This document shows, in pieces, positions 1 through 9,589 of a stretch of DNA of 64,000 bases; the first letter of the stretch is position 1, and each line of letters starts with the position of its first letter. The DNA is taken from NCBI GenBank assembly GCA_027669525.1, contig JAQEDJ010000006.1, positions 4,269 through 68,268 on the forward strand. Direction: 5' to 3'. Below the pieces are notes generated by a model. The model had not been told where the DNA came from. It saw only the letters and a list, made by a program, of their open reading frames with translations, and made no database searches. The position numbers were made by a program, and so were the translations under genes. This stretch comes from Coriobacteriaceae bacterium AM48-5 (GTDB taxonomy: Bacteria; Actinomycetota; Coriobacteriia; Coriobacteriales; Coriobacteriaceae).

Positions 1-1
1 C

Positions 2-226
2 TTTACCAACACCAACCTCGCGCAGGCACGCGCACTCACCGGCTGGGTGCGTAACATGGAAGACGGCTCGGTTGAGATGGAGCTACAAGGCACGCCGGCA
101 AACATCGTGTCTCATCTCGAGGCGCTTCATGCCTCCTACGAGCGCATGGGAACGCGTTTTCGCCTCGTAGACGCCCAGACCCGAGCCCCACTTGCCAATG
201 AAGACGGTTTCATTCCTCGTTATTAG
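2..226 (+). CDS. Acylphosphatase, C-terminal part (partial)
   Basis: The open frame enters from the left edge and ends at a TAG. It reads LTGWVRNMEDGSVEMELQG followed by an alpha-helical stretch, which is the second half of the acylphosphatase fold. The family hydrolyses the carboxyl-phosphate bond of acylphosphates in the cytoplasm. The GWVRN block contains the conserved Asn that orients the attacking water; the N-terminal loop with the phosphate-binding Arg lies outside the window. The last ~20 residues extend a little past the usual family end. Confidence is good for the family, but the start is not visible. Confidence 0.8.
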   Translation, partial: FTNTNLAQARALTGWVRNMEDGSVEMELQGTPANIVSHLEALHASYERMGTRFRLVDAQTRAPLANEDGFIPRY

Positions 227-287
227 TATTGTGTGCTAAATACGGTATCATTTACCTACGACCGTTGATAGAAAAGAGGCGAGGCGC

Positions 288-668
288 ATGGCGGTGCAGA
301 GAAGGAATACCAGGCAGCGAAAGCTGGTTCTTGACGCCGTGCGCCAAAGCTATAACCATCCCACCGCCGACGAAATCTACAACGTCGTGCGCGCGCAGGA
401 TGACAAAATCAGCCGCGGTACGGTCTACCGCAATCTCAATCTCTTGGCCGACGCCGGCGAGATCCTCTCCATCAAGACGCCGGGCGGCAGCCGCTTCGAT
501 CGCACGATCGAGCCGCACGCACATATCATCTGCACCTCGTGCAGCCGCGTCATCGACGTGCCGCTCCCCTTCGACGCCCAACTCGACGACAAGGCGTCCG
601 AGCAAATCGGCTGGCACGTCACGTCGCACTACACCATCTTTGAGGGTCTCTGTCCCGACTGCCGGTAG
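288..668 (+). CDS. Fur-family metalloregulator (PerR-like)
   Basis: 126 residues, the normal Fur/PerR length. Residues 1-65 form the winged helix (ISRGTVYRNLNLLADAGEI is the recognition region). The C-terminal dimerisation domain carries H77 and H79 plus the structural-zinc cysteines C82, C85, C122 and C125 (CTSC and CPDC pairs). The missing Fur-type His cluster and the SRFD segment resemble PerR more than ferric Fur, but the sensed signal cannot be decided. The ATG is the first in frame after the short intergenic gap. The 60-nt upstream region contains TTAG and CTAA half-sites nine bases apart, a weak candidate for autoregulation. Confidence 0.9.
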   Translation: MAVQRRNTRQRKLVLDAVRQSYNHPTADEIYNVVRAQDDKISRGTVYRNLNLLADAGEILSIKTPGGSRFDRTIEPHAHIICTSCSRVIDVPLPFDAQLDDKASEQIGWHVTSHYTIFEGLCPDCR

Positions 669-678
669 ATGTTTGGGA

Positions 679-735
679 CATGCCTTAAAATCCACCTTTC
701 TGCACTCTGCAGCAAAAAGTAGATTTCTAGGCATG
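679..735. terminator. Imperfect hairpin between convergent fur-like and HAD genes
   Basis: CATGCCT..AAATC at 679-692 can pair with GATTT..AGGCATG at 722-735. The stem is interrupted and there is no clear U-run, so a bidirectional terminator role is only suggested by the convergent gene arrangement. Confidence 0.35.
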
Positions 736-745
736 CCGCATATAT

Positions 746-1542
746 CTACTCGGCGAGTAGGCGATGCAGTTCCTCTTCGACCGTGCGCACGTAGCGGACG
801 CGGTCGTTGATGCCGCGCATGGTGGGGTTGCAGCTCTCCATCAAATAGGGATGGCCCACGACGTTGAGCATGTCGCGATCGTTCTCATTGTCGCCAAACG
901 CCATCATCTCATCGGGCGAAACCCCCAGGGCACGACCGTAATCGGCAAGCGCGGAGCCCTTGCCCGAACCGAAACCGATAAAGTCCGTCCATTCGGTTCC
1001 CGACGTCATAACGTCGACACGGTCGCTAAAGAGGCGCTCAAAATACTCCAGCGCCGCCGGCTGCTCCGCCTCGGGCGTTTGGAAGGCAATCTTAATGACG
1101 TCCTCGTCGATGTCCTCGGGACGGTCGACTACCGCCACATCACAATGGACCTCATAGCGCAGGTGGTCAACAAACGCATCGTTGCCGCTCATGGTGTAGA
1201 GATGCCCCTCACACGACAGGGTCACGTAGGCACGGGGGTACGCAACCACGGCATTCGCGATATCCATGGCCAGGCCACGCTCCATAGAACGCTTGACCAC
1301 GGCACGCCCCTCGCTCATCACCAGGCTCCGTTTTCGCATACATAGGCGAGCTCATCGGCCACCGGGGCAAACAGGTAGCGCAGACTCGCATATTGACGGC
1401 CACTCGCCGGCATAAACACGATACCGCGACGATGCAGCTCATCGATAAGCTCAAAGGCCTCGGGACGCGGCTCGCGCTCCCCTGGATGCAGCAACGTGCC
1501 GTCCAAATCGCATGCAATCAGCTTGATTCCCTCAAGACCCAT
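746..1542 (-). CDS. Cof-type HAD-superfamily phosphatase (frame broken once)
   Basis: HAD phosphatases of the Cof/YbiV class dephosphorylate small sugar phosphates or flavin-type metabolites. Motif I is ACDLDGTLL just after the ATG at 1542, and motif IV is GDNENDRDML near the C terminus. The reading frame is lost at 1321-1327, where the coding strand reads GCCTGG. One extra C (GCCCTGG) joins YVCENGA to LVMSEGRAVVK and gives 265 residues, the usual length. The chosen start has GGGGGAA just upstream and an AGGAGG further up. The frame is also open upstream into the UreE-like gene (see that entry); I regard this as read-through of a sequence error and not a real fusion. Confidence 0.85.
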
Positions 1543-1571
1543 ATGCTTCCCCCAAAGCCTCCTATCAACAG

Positions 1572-1612
1572 CAAGACGGGCCTTGGTCGGTCGCCCCTCA
1601 AAGCCCGTCTTG
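1572..1612 (-). terminator. Stem-loop between UreE-like and HAD genes
   Basis: A perfect 10-bp inverted repeat (CAAGACGGGC / GCCCGTCTTG) with a 21-base loop lies just upstream of the HAD start. There is no strong U-run. It fits an attenuator or RNA-processing hairpin separating the two cistrons, and is a reason to doubt a genuine UreE-HAD fusion. Confidence 0.45.
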
Positions 1613-1625
1613 CGCATACGCGCGC

Positions 1626-2205
1626 TTAGCCGCGCGTCTTTTTTTACGATGGTAAAGTCGGGAGCCATGCTCACGACAACATCGGCCGCACTCGATGCAA
1701 AGCGCCGGTCCGCATCGAGTTCACGGGTAACCACCGAGAGCCGAACACCCTCGACACCCCGGAGCATGCGGCCCAAAACAGGCTGCACCGGCGTATACAT
1801 GCGCACGGTATGCTCGTCCGAGTCGCCCCGAAAGAGCGGCGCATGCATGTTGCCGATCTCCCAACACGCATGCGCGAGCGCAATCGGATCCATGCGGCCG
1901 ACTTCGACCAAATAAACCTCGGCGCTGCGCAGGCGCACGACAACCGCCACGGGCACCATGCCCGAACGGTCGATGGCGAGCACGTCGCCATCGACAAGAC
2001 GACCGCCGTCGGCAGCATCCAGCCGAACATCGATCGTGCGCCCCAGCTCCGTCACGCCCACAAACGCGCATATATCGGCCTGGTCCCAATCGAGCAGTAG
2101 CTCGTCAACTTCAAAGACGCCACCCAACTTCCGGCGAAGCAGGAGTTCATAGGACGGGTCGTTGAGATTTCCGAGGCACGCTGTCGAAACCAGATTCGCA
2201 GGCAT
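1626..2205 (-). CDS. UreE-like nickel metallochaperone
   Basis: The protein aligns along its length with urease accessory protein UreE. It has an N-terminal beta domain (LGNLND...DVRLDAADGGRLVDGDVLA), the metal-site segment ACWEIGNMHAPLF with the conserved His, and a C-terminal end (SMAPDFTIVKK) like that of Helicobacter UreE. It has no His-rich tail. UreE passes nickel to urease or hydrogenase maturation factors. The start lies 3 nt after the stop of the SlyD-like gene, so the two are probably translationally coupled. A run of seven A (1639-1645) carries the frame into the HAD gene. With six A the protein ends KKTRG at a TAA (192 aa), the length expected for UreE. No urease genes are in the window. 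Confidence 0.75.
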
Positions 2206-2208
2206 GGC

Positions 2209-2637
2209 CTAGTCCTCGACCTCGACGAGCTCGATATCAAAGTTGAGATCCTTGCCGGCGAGCTCGTGGTTGGCGTCGAGCGTCACGGCCTCGGGCGTCA
2301 CGTCGATGACCACGGCGGGGACGGGCATGCCGCTCGGCGTGGACAGGAAGAGCTTCATGCCCTTCTCGATCTGCTCGATATTGGGAACCTGCTCGGCCGG
2401 GAAGGTCAGAACCATCTCGGGATTGTGCTCGCCGTAGGCATCGGCAGCAGGAATGTGCACGGTCTTCTTCTCGCCCACCTGCATGTCGACAACAGCGGCG
2501 TCAAAGCCCTTGATCATCTGACCGGCGCCACAGGTGAACTCCAGCGGCTCGCCGCGATCGTAGGAGCTATCGAACTGCGTGCCGTCATCGAGCGTGCCGC
2601 GATAATGGGTCTTGACCTTCTTGCCCTGGTTGGACAT
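2209..2637 (-). CDS. SlyD-like FKBP peptidyl-prolyl isomerase
   Basis: 142 residues in SlyD order: an FKBP half (VKTHYRGTLDDGTQFDSSYDRG, then GAGQMIKGFD) followed by the inserted chaperone flap (residues ~68-125) and a return strand. It catalyses prolyl cis-trans isomerisation and acts as a folding helper in the cytoplasm. The Cys/His-rich metal tail of enterobacterial SlyD is absent. The ATG at 2637 follows GGAGG with 6-nt spacing, so an upstream in-frame start is not needed. It precedes the UreE-like gene with only 3 nt between, which recalls the known SlyD role in nickel-enzyme maturation. Confidence 0.85.
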   Translation of the reverse strand: MSNQGKKVKTHYRGTLDDGTQFDSSYDRGEPLEFTCGAGQMIKGFDAAVVDMQVGEKKTVHIPAADAYGEHNPEMVLTFPAEQVPNIEQIEKGMKLFLSTPSGMPVPAVVIDVTPEAVTLDANHELAGKDLNFDIELVEVED

Positions 2638-2757
2638 GGAAACCTCCGTGATAGGGGCGGCGCACAACGCGGGCCGCCGTGAACATATGGCGCTAACTAT
2701 ACCCTAGTCATACAATTCAAAGACAGTTTGCAAAGAAACGCTGCAACCGGAGGAACT

Positions 2758-3770
2758 ATGGCATATCCCGTATTTGACCTACATTGCGACACCGCCGACC
2801 GCATCGGCTGGGCCACGCTCGATCTCGACCTGCGCTTTACCGCCGGCACCGACGGTTATTTCCCCGGCGACGAAACGCATCCGCAAGATTTCGACCTCAT
2901 CGAGGGCAACGCCTGCGCCATCTCGCTCGCAAAGATCGGCAACACGCCGTGGGCACAGTGCTTCGCCACGTTTGTCCCCGACGAAATTCCCACCGCTCAC
3001 GCCGCGCGCTTCCAGGCTCAGATCATGGCGCACATGAGCGGCCAGGCAACGCTCAACCACGACCGCATGGTCAACGTACGCAGCGCCGCCGACATTCGCC
3101 CTGCGCTCAAAGACGGCAAGGTCGCCTGCATCCACACCATCGAAAACGCCACGTTCTTTGCCGAGGACCCCGCGCTGATCGAGGTGCTCAAGGGCCTGGG
3201 CGTACTCATGTCATCACTCAGCTGGAACGCGCAGGGCCGCTCGCGAGCGGCCACGACACCCACGCCGGCCTCACCGCCGCCGGCATCGAGGCGCTCACGC
3301 AGATGGAGCACGCCGGCATGGTGCTCGACGTCTCCCACCTCAACGATGAGTGCTTTGACGAGGTTGTCACCCACGCCACGCGCCCCTTCGTCGCCAGCCA
3401 CTCCAACTCCCGCGCGGTTTGCGGCGTCAAGCGCAACCTCACCGACGACCAGTTCCGCACCATTCGCGACATGGGCGGTATCGTCGGCCTCAACTACTGC
3501 AGCGAGTTCCTTTCCAACGACGCAACCAACGAGACCGCCGCAGACGTCACCTTCGACCAGCTAGCGGCACATATCGAGCACTGGCTCGACCTGGGCGGCG
3601 AGGACGTCATCGCACTCGGTGGCGACTGGGACGGCGCCACGGTGCCCGCCTTCCTCTCCGATGCCAGCATGATGCCCGAGTTCCAGAACATGCTCTCCAA
3701 GCACTTTGGCAAGACCGTGATGCAAAAGCTCTGCAGCGACAACGCGCTTGCCTTCTTTGAGCGTTATTAA
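2758..3770 (+). CDS. M19 membrane-dipeptidase family peptidase (frame broken once)
   Basis: Members are zinc dipeptidases, some acting on D-amino-acid dipeptides. The N-terminal metal motif is FDLHCDT. Further family blocks are GHDTHAGLT, MVLDVSHLND, FVASHSNSRAVCGVKRNL and GGIVGLNY, followed by the C-terminal GGDWDGA region. The frame is lost at about 3237: GGGCCGCTC needs one more C to link SSLSWNAQG to PLASGHDTHAG. The restored protein has 337 residues, typical of bacterial M19 enzymes. The start ATG follows GGAGG. No signal peptide is visible, so it is probably cytoplasmic. Confidence 0.88.
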
Positions 3771-3786
3771 TTTCACATCCCTTGAG

Positions 3787-3822
3787 CGGGCCGGCATGCC
3801 GAACGGTCGACATGCCGGCCCG
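3787..3822. terminator. 12-bp perfect hairpin after the dipeptidase gene
   Basis: CGGGCCGGCATG at 3787-3798 pairs perfectly with CATGCCGGCCCG at 3811-3822. It lies 16 nt after the stop codon and before the next gene on the same strand. It lacks a long U-run and may be a weak terminator or processing site. Confidence 0.6.
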
Positions 3823-3845
3823 TCCCCCAATCTGAAGGATAACTT

Positions 3846-4621
3846 TTGACGCAGCAATTTACGATTTCCGTATCCCGACCGGATGGGACGCCCATCTCCG
3901 TCGTCGTTACCAAAAAGCGCGTCAAGAACTTCAACCTACGCGTCACATCGAGCGGTGAGGTCCACGCCAGCGCACCACTCGGCGCCACCCGTGAGCGTAT
4001 CGAAACGTTTGTGAAGCGCAACAGCGCCTGGATTGTCAACCGACTTGCTCAGCGCGAGCAACGTCAGGCGACGGCGCGAGAGCCGCTCAGCTCCTCGTCC
4101 ATCATTGCACTTTGGGGCAAGCCCATCACGGTACAGGACGCACTCGATCACAACTTTGCATCACCCGCACCGCGGCCCAAGCAGGCCACCTTCGCAAGTT
4201 TTATGGGTACCGACGAATCGAACGAAGGCCCACAGGCCAAGCGGCGCGCAATCCTCGACGGCCTAACGTCCGATGAGCTCCAAGCCCACATCGACCAGCT
4301 CTATACGTCCGAGGTCACATCGGCGCTGCGTGATATGGTGCACGCATACGAAATCGCAATGGGTGTCGCCGTTTCCCGCATTTCCGTACGCAGCATGAAA
4401 ACGCGTTGGGCTCGTGCACGCCCAAATCCGGCGCCATTCGCATCGCGCGCGAGCTCGCCGCCTACCCCATCGAATGCCTCGACATGGTTGTCGCCCACGA
4501 GCTCGTCCACTTGCTCGAGCCAAGCCACAATCAGCGGTTTCACGCCCTGCTCGACACGTACTGCCCCAACAATAGAGCCCTGTCGCAGCGGCTCAAGCAG
4601 CCACCCATAGAGACGTATTAG
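3846..4621 (+). CDS. YgjP/SprT-like (DUF45) zinc metalloprotease (frame broken once)
   Basis: The C-terminal part has the zinc motif HELVH (in CLDMVVAHELVHLLEPSHNQRFH) with the third ligand downstream, as in the YgjP family of small metallopeptidases, whose substrates are unknown. The N-terminal half is the beta-rich WRKSV-type region (VTKKRVKNFNLRV). The frame breaks at 4408-4410: GTTGGGCTCG needs a fourth G to link MKTRW to GSCTPKSGAIRI, which then follows the family pattern. The restored length is 258 residues. The start is a TTG after AAGGAT. It converges with folB, with 6 nt between the stops and no terminator. Confidence 0.8.
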
Positions 4622-4627
4622 AACCGG

Positions 4628-5112
4628 TTAGCGCACGCGCTCGATCTCGACGCCGCAGCTTGCCAGGGGCAGGCCAACAGGAGCCCACGGCTTATCGAGC
4701 TTTATGCGCACACCAAGCAGCAGGGGGTAACGACGTAGCAGCATCTGGGCCGTACCCTCGGCTGCCGCCTCGATGAGCTTAAACGTATGCTCGCGCAGAT
4801 AGCCATCGACATCGTGGCACACCGAGCCGTAGTCAATCGCGGCATCCAGGTTATCGTGCTCCCCCGCCGCGCGCAGGTCGGCATAGAGCACCAGAGAAAC
4901 GATGAACTTCTGACCCAGCGCGTTCTCTTCGGGATACACGCCGTGGTTAGCAAAAACCTCAAGACCTTCAACGGTGATGCGGTCGGCATGGCGCAGATCG
5001 TCATAGTTCACGTGGTGCACCGCCGTTGCGGTGGATATTTCGCCCCTTCCACGGCGGGCGAGCTCGGCGCCTCAGTCTTGGTTGCATTCTCGGGCAGCTT
5101 CTTGTTGCTCAT
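4628..5112 (-). CDS. folB: Dihydroneopterin aldolase (frame broken once near the N terminus)
   Basis: Cleaves 7,8-dihydroneopterin to 6-hydroxymethyl-dihydropterin in folate synthesis. The core is DRITVEGLEVFANHGVYPEEN...GQKFIVSLVLYADL, with the conserved Glu after NHG and the C-terminal Lys in IKLDKPWAP. A GTG at 5020 would start the core without a good ribosome site. An ATG at 5112 is preceded by AAGGAGA and is brought into frame by one extra C in the CCCC run at 5043-5046, giving 161 residues with a 30-residue hydrophilic N-terminal extension. I prefer this longer start. It lies downstream of the HD gene and folE on the same strand. Confidence 0.82.
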
Positions 5113-5155
5113 CGCGATCGTCTCCTTCGCTTAGAACCCCGACCGCGCAAACTAA

Positions 5156-5737
5156 CTACACGCGAATCGACAGGTTCTTTTTATCATCGCTCCAGTTGCA
5201 AGCATTGCGCGCGGGGCATGCAAAACAGGCGCGCGACGCTTTGTCGGCTGCATAGAGCAGACGCTCAAGCGGTTGGCTGTTCACGCGCAGCTTTCGATGG
5301 CCCAGAATGGCCGTCTTAATGGCTGCGGCATCGGCCGGCTCAAACGCCACATCATCAGGCATGCCGCCGAGAATCGCATCAGCGACGCGTTCGCTTGCAA
5401 CATCATGGGATATACCCGATTCATACTGTTCATCTTTGCCGATATCGTGAAGAAGTGCCGTGGCGTAGATGACCTCGCGGTCAAATTCGAGCTGTTCCTC
5501 GAGATTCTTGATCCACATAATGCGAGCGACATCGAGAAGATGGTCAATACCGTGGCGGCAGAAGATGCGCCCCGATTCCAACTGTGCAATGTTGCCCAGG
5601 TGCCGACGGAACAGCCCGTTGGCACAAATGTAATCAATGCGAGGCATGGCACCAAAGGGAGTCAGGCCCGAAGCCATAAAGCCGCGACGCGACGTCCCCT
5701 CATCGGTCTTCGATGTAAAGTCGTTGACGACCCTCAT
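5156..5737 (-). CDS. HD-domain phosphohydrolase in the folate cluster
   Basis: 193 residues. The metal-binding HD motif set is visible: CRHGIDHLLDVARI, then ALLHDIGKDEQY, then ISHDVASERVADAIL. The C terminus has a Cys pattern CFACPARNACNW before a basic tail, seen in HD proteins that sit with folE in Clostridia. The start lies 1 nt after the folE stop and the gene is followed by folB, so all three are one transcript. The position between folE and folB suggests it removes phosphates from dihydroneopterin triphosphate, the poorly defined step of the pathway. This role is inferred from context only. Confidence 0.8.
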   Translation of the reverse strand: MRVVNDFTSKTDEGTSRRGFMASGLTPFGAMPRIDYICANGLFRRHLGNIAQLESGRIFCRHGIDHLLDVARIMWIKNLEEQLEFDREVIYATALLHDIGKDEQYESGISHDVASERVADAILGGMPDDVAFEPADAAAIKTAILGHRKLRVNSQPLERLLYAADKASRACFACPARNACNWSDDKKNLSIRV

Positions 5738-5738
5738 G

Positions 5739-6295
5739 CTAACGGCCCAGCATCCTAAAGAACCGCTCCTCGAGCGCGGGATCGGTCTCAAAGACGCCGC
5801 GGCGAGCGAGCGTCACGGTCTTGGTGCCGGGCTTTTGCACGCCGCGCATGGTCATGCACATATGCTCAGCTTCCATGAGCACAATCGCTCCCTGGGGAGC
5901 GAGATAATCCATGAGGCGTCGGCAACCTGCGCACACAGCTGCTCCTGCAGCTGCAGACGACGGGCATAGACCTCAACCGTGCGAGCGAGCTTAGACAGAC
6001 CCGCCACGCGACCGTTAGGGATATAGCCGATCGCAGCCTTGCCATAAAACGGCAGCAGATGATGCTCGCACAGCGAGTAAAACGTGATGTCGCGCTCGAT
6101 AACCAAGTCGTTCGAAGCGACGGCAAAAGTTTTGGACAGGTGCTCCTCGGCACTCTGGTCCATACCGCCGGCAATCTCGCCATACATACGGGCAACGCGC
6201 GCCGGGGTCTCCAGCAGGCCCTCACGAGTTGGGTCCTCGCCTATGCCCTCAAGCAACAGCTTAATGGCGGCCTCGACTTTTTCCTGATCGACCAT
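5739..6295 (-). CDS. folE: GTP cyclohydrolase I (frame broken once)
   Basis: Converts GTP to dihydroneopterin triphosphate, the first folate step. The zinc and active-site blocks are present: [20 protein letters not shown], then [21 protein letters not shown], and after the break [17 protein letters not shown] with the third zinc-ligand Cys. The frame is lost at 5915-5916; one more C (GACGCCCTCATGG) links QVADA to [13 protein letters not shown]. The restored length is 185 residues, normal for the unimodular enzyme. It heads the folE-HD-folB run. Confidence 0.93.
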
Positions 6296-6360
6296 CTGGC
6301 CTCACTTTTCCGATTTCACGTTCGCGCTATGGTACCACGCCCTTCGGCATCGACCACAAG

Positions 6361-6941
6361 CTACATAGTATGGGTCGAATAGACCGGATCATCACGCCAA
6401 AGTTCAACCGCATCACAAAGCGCAACGCCCTCGCGCTCAGCACGGTCGCGCGTAGCGTTCATATCGATCACACGCTGGTTACTCGAACCCCTAAAGCGCA
6501 ATGAGATATCGTACAGGTCCTGAACAAACGGGCCGTCCACCAACATGTCGAGGCAGGCCAGGATACGGTCCGTCACCTCGGTATGATGACGACCGCCCGG
6601 CATAAGCTCCTCGAGTACGTCGCCAGTAAAGCACCAAATGGTCTTTCCCGACCCCATAGGATAAGCGGCACGAACACGCTCAATGAAATCAACGAGCCCC
6701 ACCTGATTCTCAGGTCCATAGGCTCCCCGCCCAGAATCGTCAGACCATCGATAAAGGGATGGTCGAGGCTCTCGATAATCTTGTCCTCGACGGCGCGATC
6801 AAAGGGCTCGCCCGCAGCAAAGTCCCACGCGACAGAGTTAAAGCAATTCTTACACCCACGACGACACCCGCTCACAAACAGGGAAGTACGAACACCTTCC
6901 CCATCAGCAATGTCGAAATACTTAATGTTCGCGTAGTTCAT
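6361..6941 (-). CDS. nrdG: Anaerobic ribonucleotide reductase activating protein (frame broken once)
   Basis: Radical-SAM activase that installs the glycyl radical on NrdD. The cluster motif is SGCRRGCKNCFN (CxxxCxxC), preceded by YANIKYFDIADGEGVRTSLFV and followed by the LGGEPM motif. The frame breaks at 6713-6714: GACCTGAG needs another C to give GGEPMDPENQVGLVDF. Restored length is 193 residues. The ATG at 6941 is preceded by GGGAG at a workable distance. It lies downstream of nrdD on the same strand, separated by a 427-nt stretch that holds the large hairpin at 7219-7356. Confidence 0.92.
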
Positions 6942-7218
6942 AGGTAACTCTCCCGGGAGGCCGGGACCTATCATCCCGTCCTCAAACATTCTCGGCCTGC
7001 GGCCTGCGAAACTGCGGGCGGGACGATATACTCCAGACCCCTCGCGAGCGACACTCAATGAACGAAGCGAACATCGAGCATAGGGTTCGAGGTCCAATAA
7101 AAACTCTGCTGCAGCTCAACCGTCGTTCCAAGCAAACCGTTGTTGCAGGTCGACTCATTTCCGCTAAGAACTTCGAGGAGTGAGCAGACCGCATGCTGCA
7201 TCTCAGCTACATCAACTT

Positions 7219-7356
7219 GGCCGCCCCGTAGCGAGGCCCCGGACCTTTGCTCGATATGAGTTCCGCACGAACAGGAGGCGCCAGTGGCGCCTCCGTCGTG
7301 AGCCAGGACTGTCCGAAATAGCGAGTAAAGGTCCGGGGCCTCGCTACGGGGCGGCC
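7219..7356. repeat. Long nested hairpin element E1 (shared internal-loop family)
   Basis: The outer arms 7219-7253 and 7322-7356 are 35 bases each and complementary at all but one position, which is a wobble pair. The 68-base loop holds an inner hairpin GGAGGCGCC agt GGCGCCTCC flanked by CACGA/TCGTG. The unpaired linkers contain TTCCGCA on the 5' side and TGTCCGA on the 3' side. The same two motifs occupy the same places in E3 and E4, although the stems are unrelated in sequence. It lies just downstream of nrdD and upstream of nrdG. Confidence 0.8.
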
Positions 7357-7367
7357 TGGGATGACTA

Positions 7368-9589
7368 TTAGAGATGCAGCACGCGGTCGCGGATCTCCTC
7401 GGTTCGGCCTGGTTCCAGAACTGGGTACCGATGTAGCCGCACGTACGACGAGCGACGTTCATCTTCTCCTGGTCTCGGTTGCCGCAGTTGGGGCACTCCC
7501 ACACCAGCTTGCCATCGTCCTCAACAATCTTGATTTCGCCATCGTAGCCGCACACCTGGCAGTAATCGCTCTTGGTGTTGAGCTCGGCGTACATGATGTT
7601 GTCGTAGATGTACTGCATCACGCGAATGACAGCCTTGAGGTTGTCCTGCATGTTGGGAACCTCGACGTAGGAGATAGCACCGCCCGGCGAAAGCTGCTGG
7701 AACATGCCCTCAAACTTAAGCTTGTCGAATGCGTCGATCTCCTCGGACACGTGGACGTGGTAGCTGTTGGTGATGTAGCCCTTGTCCGTCACGCCCGGGA
7801 TGATGCCAAAACGGCGCTGCAGGCACTTGGCGAACTTGTAGGTCGTCGACTCAAGCGGGGTACCGTACAGCGAGAAGTCGATATCGCTTTCGGCCTTCCA
7901 CTCCGCGCACTTGTCGTTCATGCGCTGCATGACGGCCATGGCAAAGGGCGTGCCCTCCTTCTCGGTGTGGCTGTGGCCCGTCATGTACTTAACGCACTCA
8001 TACAGACCGGCATAACCCAGACTGATGGTGGAGTAACCGCCCACGAGCAACTTGTCGATCGTCTCGCCCTTCTTCAGGCGGGCGAGGGCACCGTACTGCC
8101 AAAGAATCGGTGCGGCATCCGAAAGCGTACCCATCAGACGCTCATGACGGCACAGCAGGGCGCGGTGGCACAGCTCAAGGCGCTCGTCGAAGATCTTCCA
8201 GAACTTGTCCATGTCCTGATGCGAGCTCAGCGCGACATCGGGCAGGTTGATGGTCACAACGCCTTGGTTAAAGCGACCGTAGTACTTGGGCTTGTTCGGG
8301 TCATAGTTCAGCGCGTTGGCCACGTTGTTAAATCCGTTACCGGAGCGGTCGGGCGTCAGGAAGCTGCGGCAACCCATGCAGGTATAGCAGTCGCCGTTGC
8401 CCGCGGTCTCGCCCTTCGACAGCTTGAGCTCGCGCATCTTCTTCTCAGAGATATAGTCGGGCACCATGCGCTTGGCGGTGCACTTAGCGGCCAGCTGGGT
8501 CAGGTAGAAGTACGGGGAATTCTCGTGAACGTTATCATCCTCGAGTACATAGATGAGCTTGGGGAATGCCGGGGTAATCCACACGCCGGCCTCGTTCTTA
8601 ACGCCCTCGTAGCGCTGGCGAAGCGTCTCCTCCACGATCATGGCAAGGTCGTGCTTCTCCTGCGCTGAGCGAGCCTCGTTGAGATACATGAAGACCGTCA
8701 CGAACGGCGCTTGGCCGTTGGTGGTCATAAGGGTCACGACCTGATACTGAATCGTCTGGACGCCGCGACGGATCTCGTCACGCAGGCGGTTCTCAACAAC
8801 CTCGCGGACCTTTTCGGGAGATGCGGAAACGCCGAGCTCCTCGAGCTCGCGGGCGACCTCGCCGCGAATCTTTTGACGGCTCACCTCGACGAACGGGGCA
8901 AGATGGGTCAGCGAAATCGACTGGCCACCGTACTGGGAGGAAGCAACCTGGGCGATGATCTGCGTCGCGATGTTGCAAGCCGTCGAGAAGCTGTGCGGCT
9001 TCTCAATCAGCGTACCCGAGATAACAGTACCGTTCTGGAGCATATCCTCCAGGTTCACCAGGTCGCAGTTATGCATGTGCTGGGCAAAGTAGTCCGAATC
9101 ATGGAAGTGGATCAGACCCTCATTGTGAGCATCCACGATCTCCTGGGGCAGCAGCACACGCTGAGTCAGGTCCTTGGAAATCTCGCCGGCCATGTAGTCA
9201 CGCTGAACGGAATTGACGGTCGGGTTCTTGTTGGAGTTCTCCTGCTTGACCTCTTCGTTGTTGCACTCGATGAGCGACAGAATCTTGTCGTCGGTCGTGT
9301 TCTTCTGGCGCTTCAGGCTCTGAACATAGCGATAGATGATGTAATGGCGAGCGACCTCGTAGCAGTCGAGACGCATGATCTCGTCCTCGACCAGATCCTG
9401 AATCTCCTCGACCGACACGGTGTGGCCCGCGTTCTCGCATGCCTCGGCGACGTTTTGCGCCGCATAAACCACCTGGCGGTCGGTAAGACGAGAGCCCTCC
9501 TCGACCTCCAAGTTGGCGGCGCGAATCGCATTGACGATCTTATCGATGTCAAAGACAACCTCGGTGCCGCTGCGCTTGATGATCTTCAT
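7368..9589 (-). CDS. nrdD: Anaerobic (class III) ribonucleoside-triphosphate reductase (frame broken at the C terminus)
   Basis: Reduces ribonucleoside triphosphates to deoxynucleotides under anaerobiosis. An ATP-cone lies at the N terminus (KIIKRSGTEVVFDIDKIVNAI). The catalytic barrel contains the active-site Cys in GDCYTCMGCRSFL. The zinc site is CQVCGYDGEI...CPNCGNRD and the glycyl-radical motif is RRTCGYIGTQFWNQ. The frame is lost at 7408-7409: restoring CAGGGCCGAACC gives the canonical tail GRTEEIRDRVLHL and a TAA at 7368, total 740 residues. The ATG at 9589 follows an AGAGG site; an in-frame codon 30 nt upstream lacks one. Confidence 0.95.

Noticed and set aside
1318-2205. Apparent UreE-HAD fusion protein
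   Set aside because: The frame is continuous only through a seven-A run. With six A the UreE part ends at its family length, and the HAD part has its own start and a hairpin ahead of it.
7219-7356. E1 as a retron or group II intron RNA
   Set aside because: No reverse transcriptase or intron-encoded protein is nearby, and no domain V-like or msr-msd hallmarks are visible.
7361-8668. 435-codon open frame on the plus strand
   Set aside because: It is antisense to nrdD, has no recognisable domain and reflects codon bias of the GC-rich gene. The same holds for long antisense frames over oppA (26095-27429), gpmI (28690-29745) and the sialic-acid binding protein (44218-45723).
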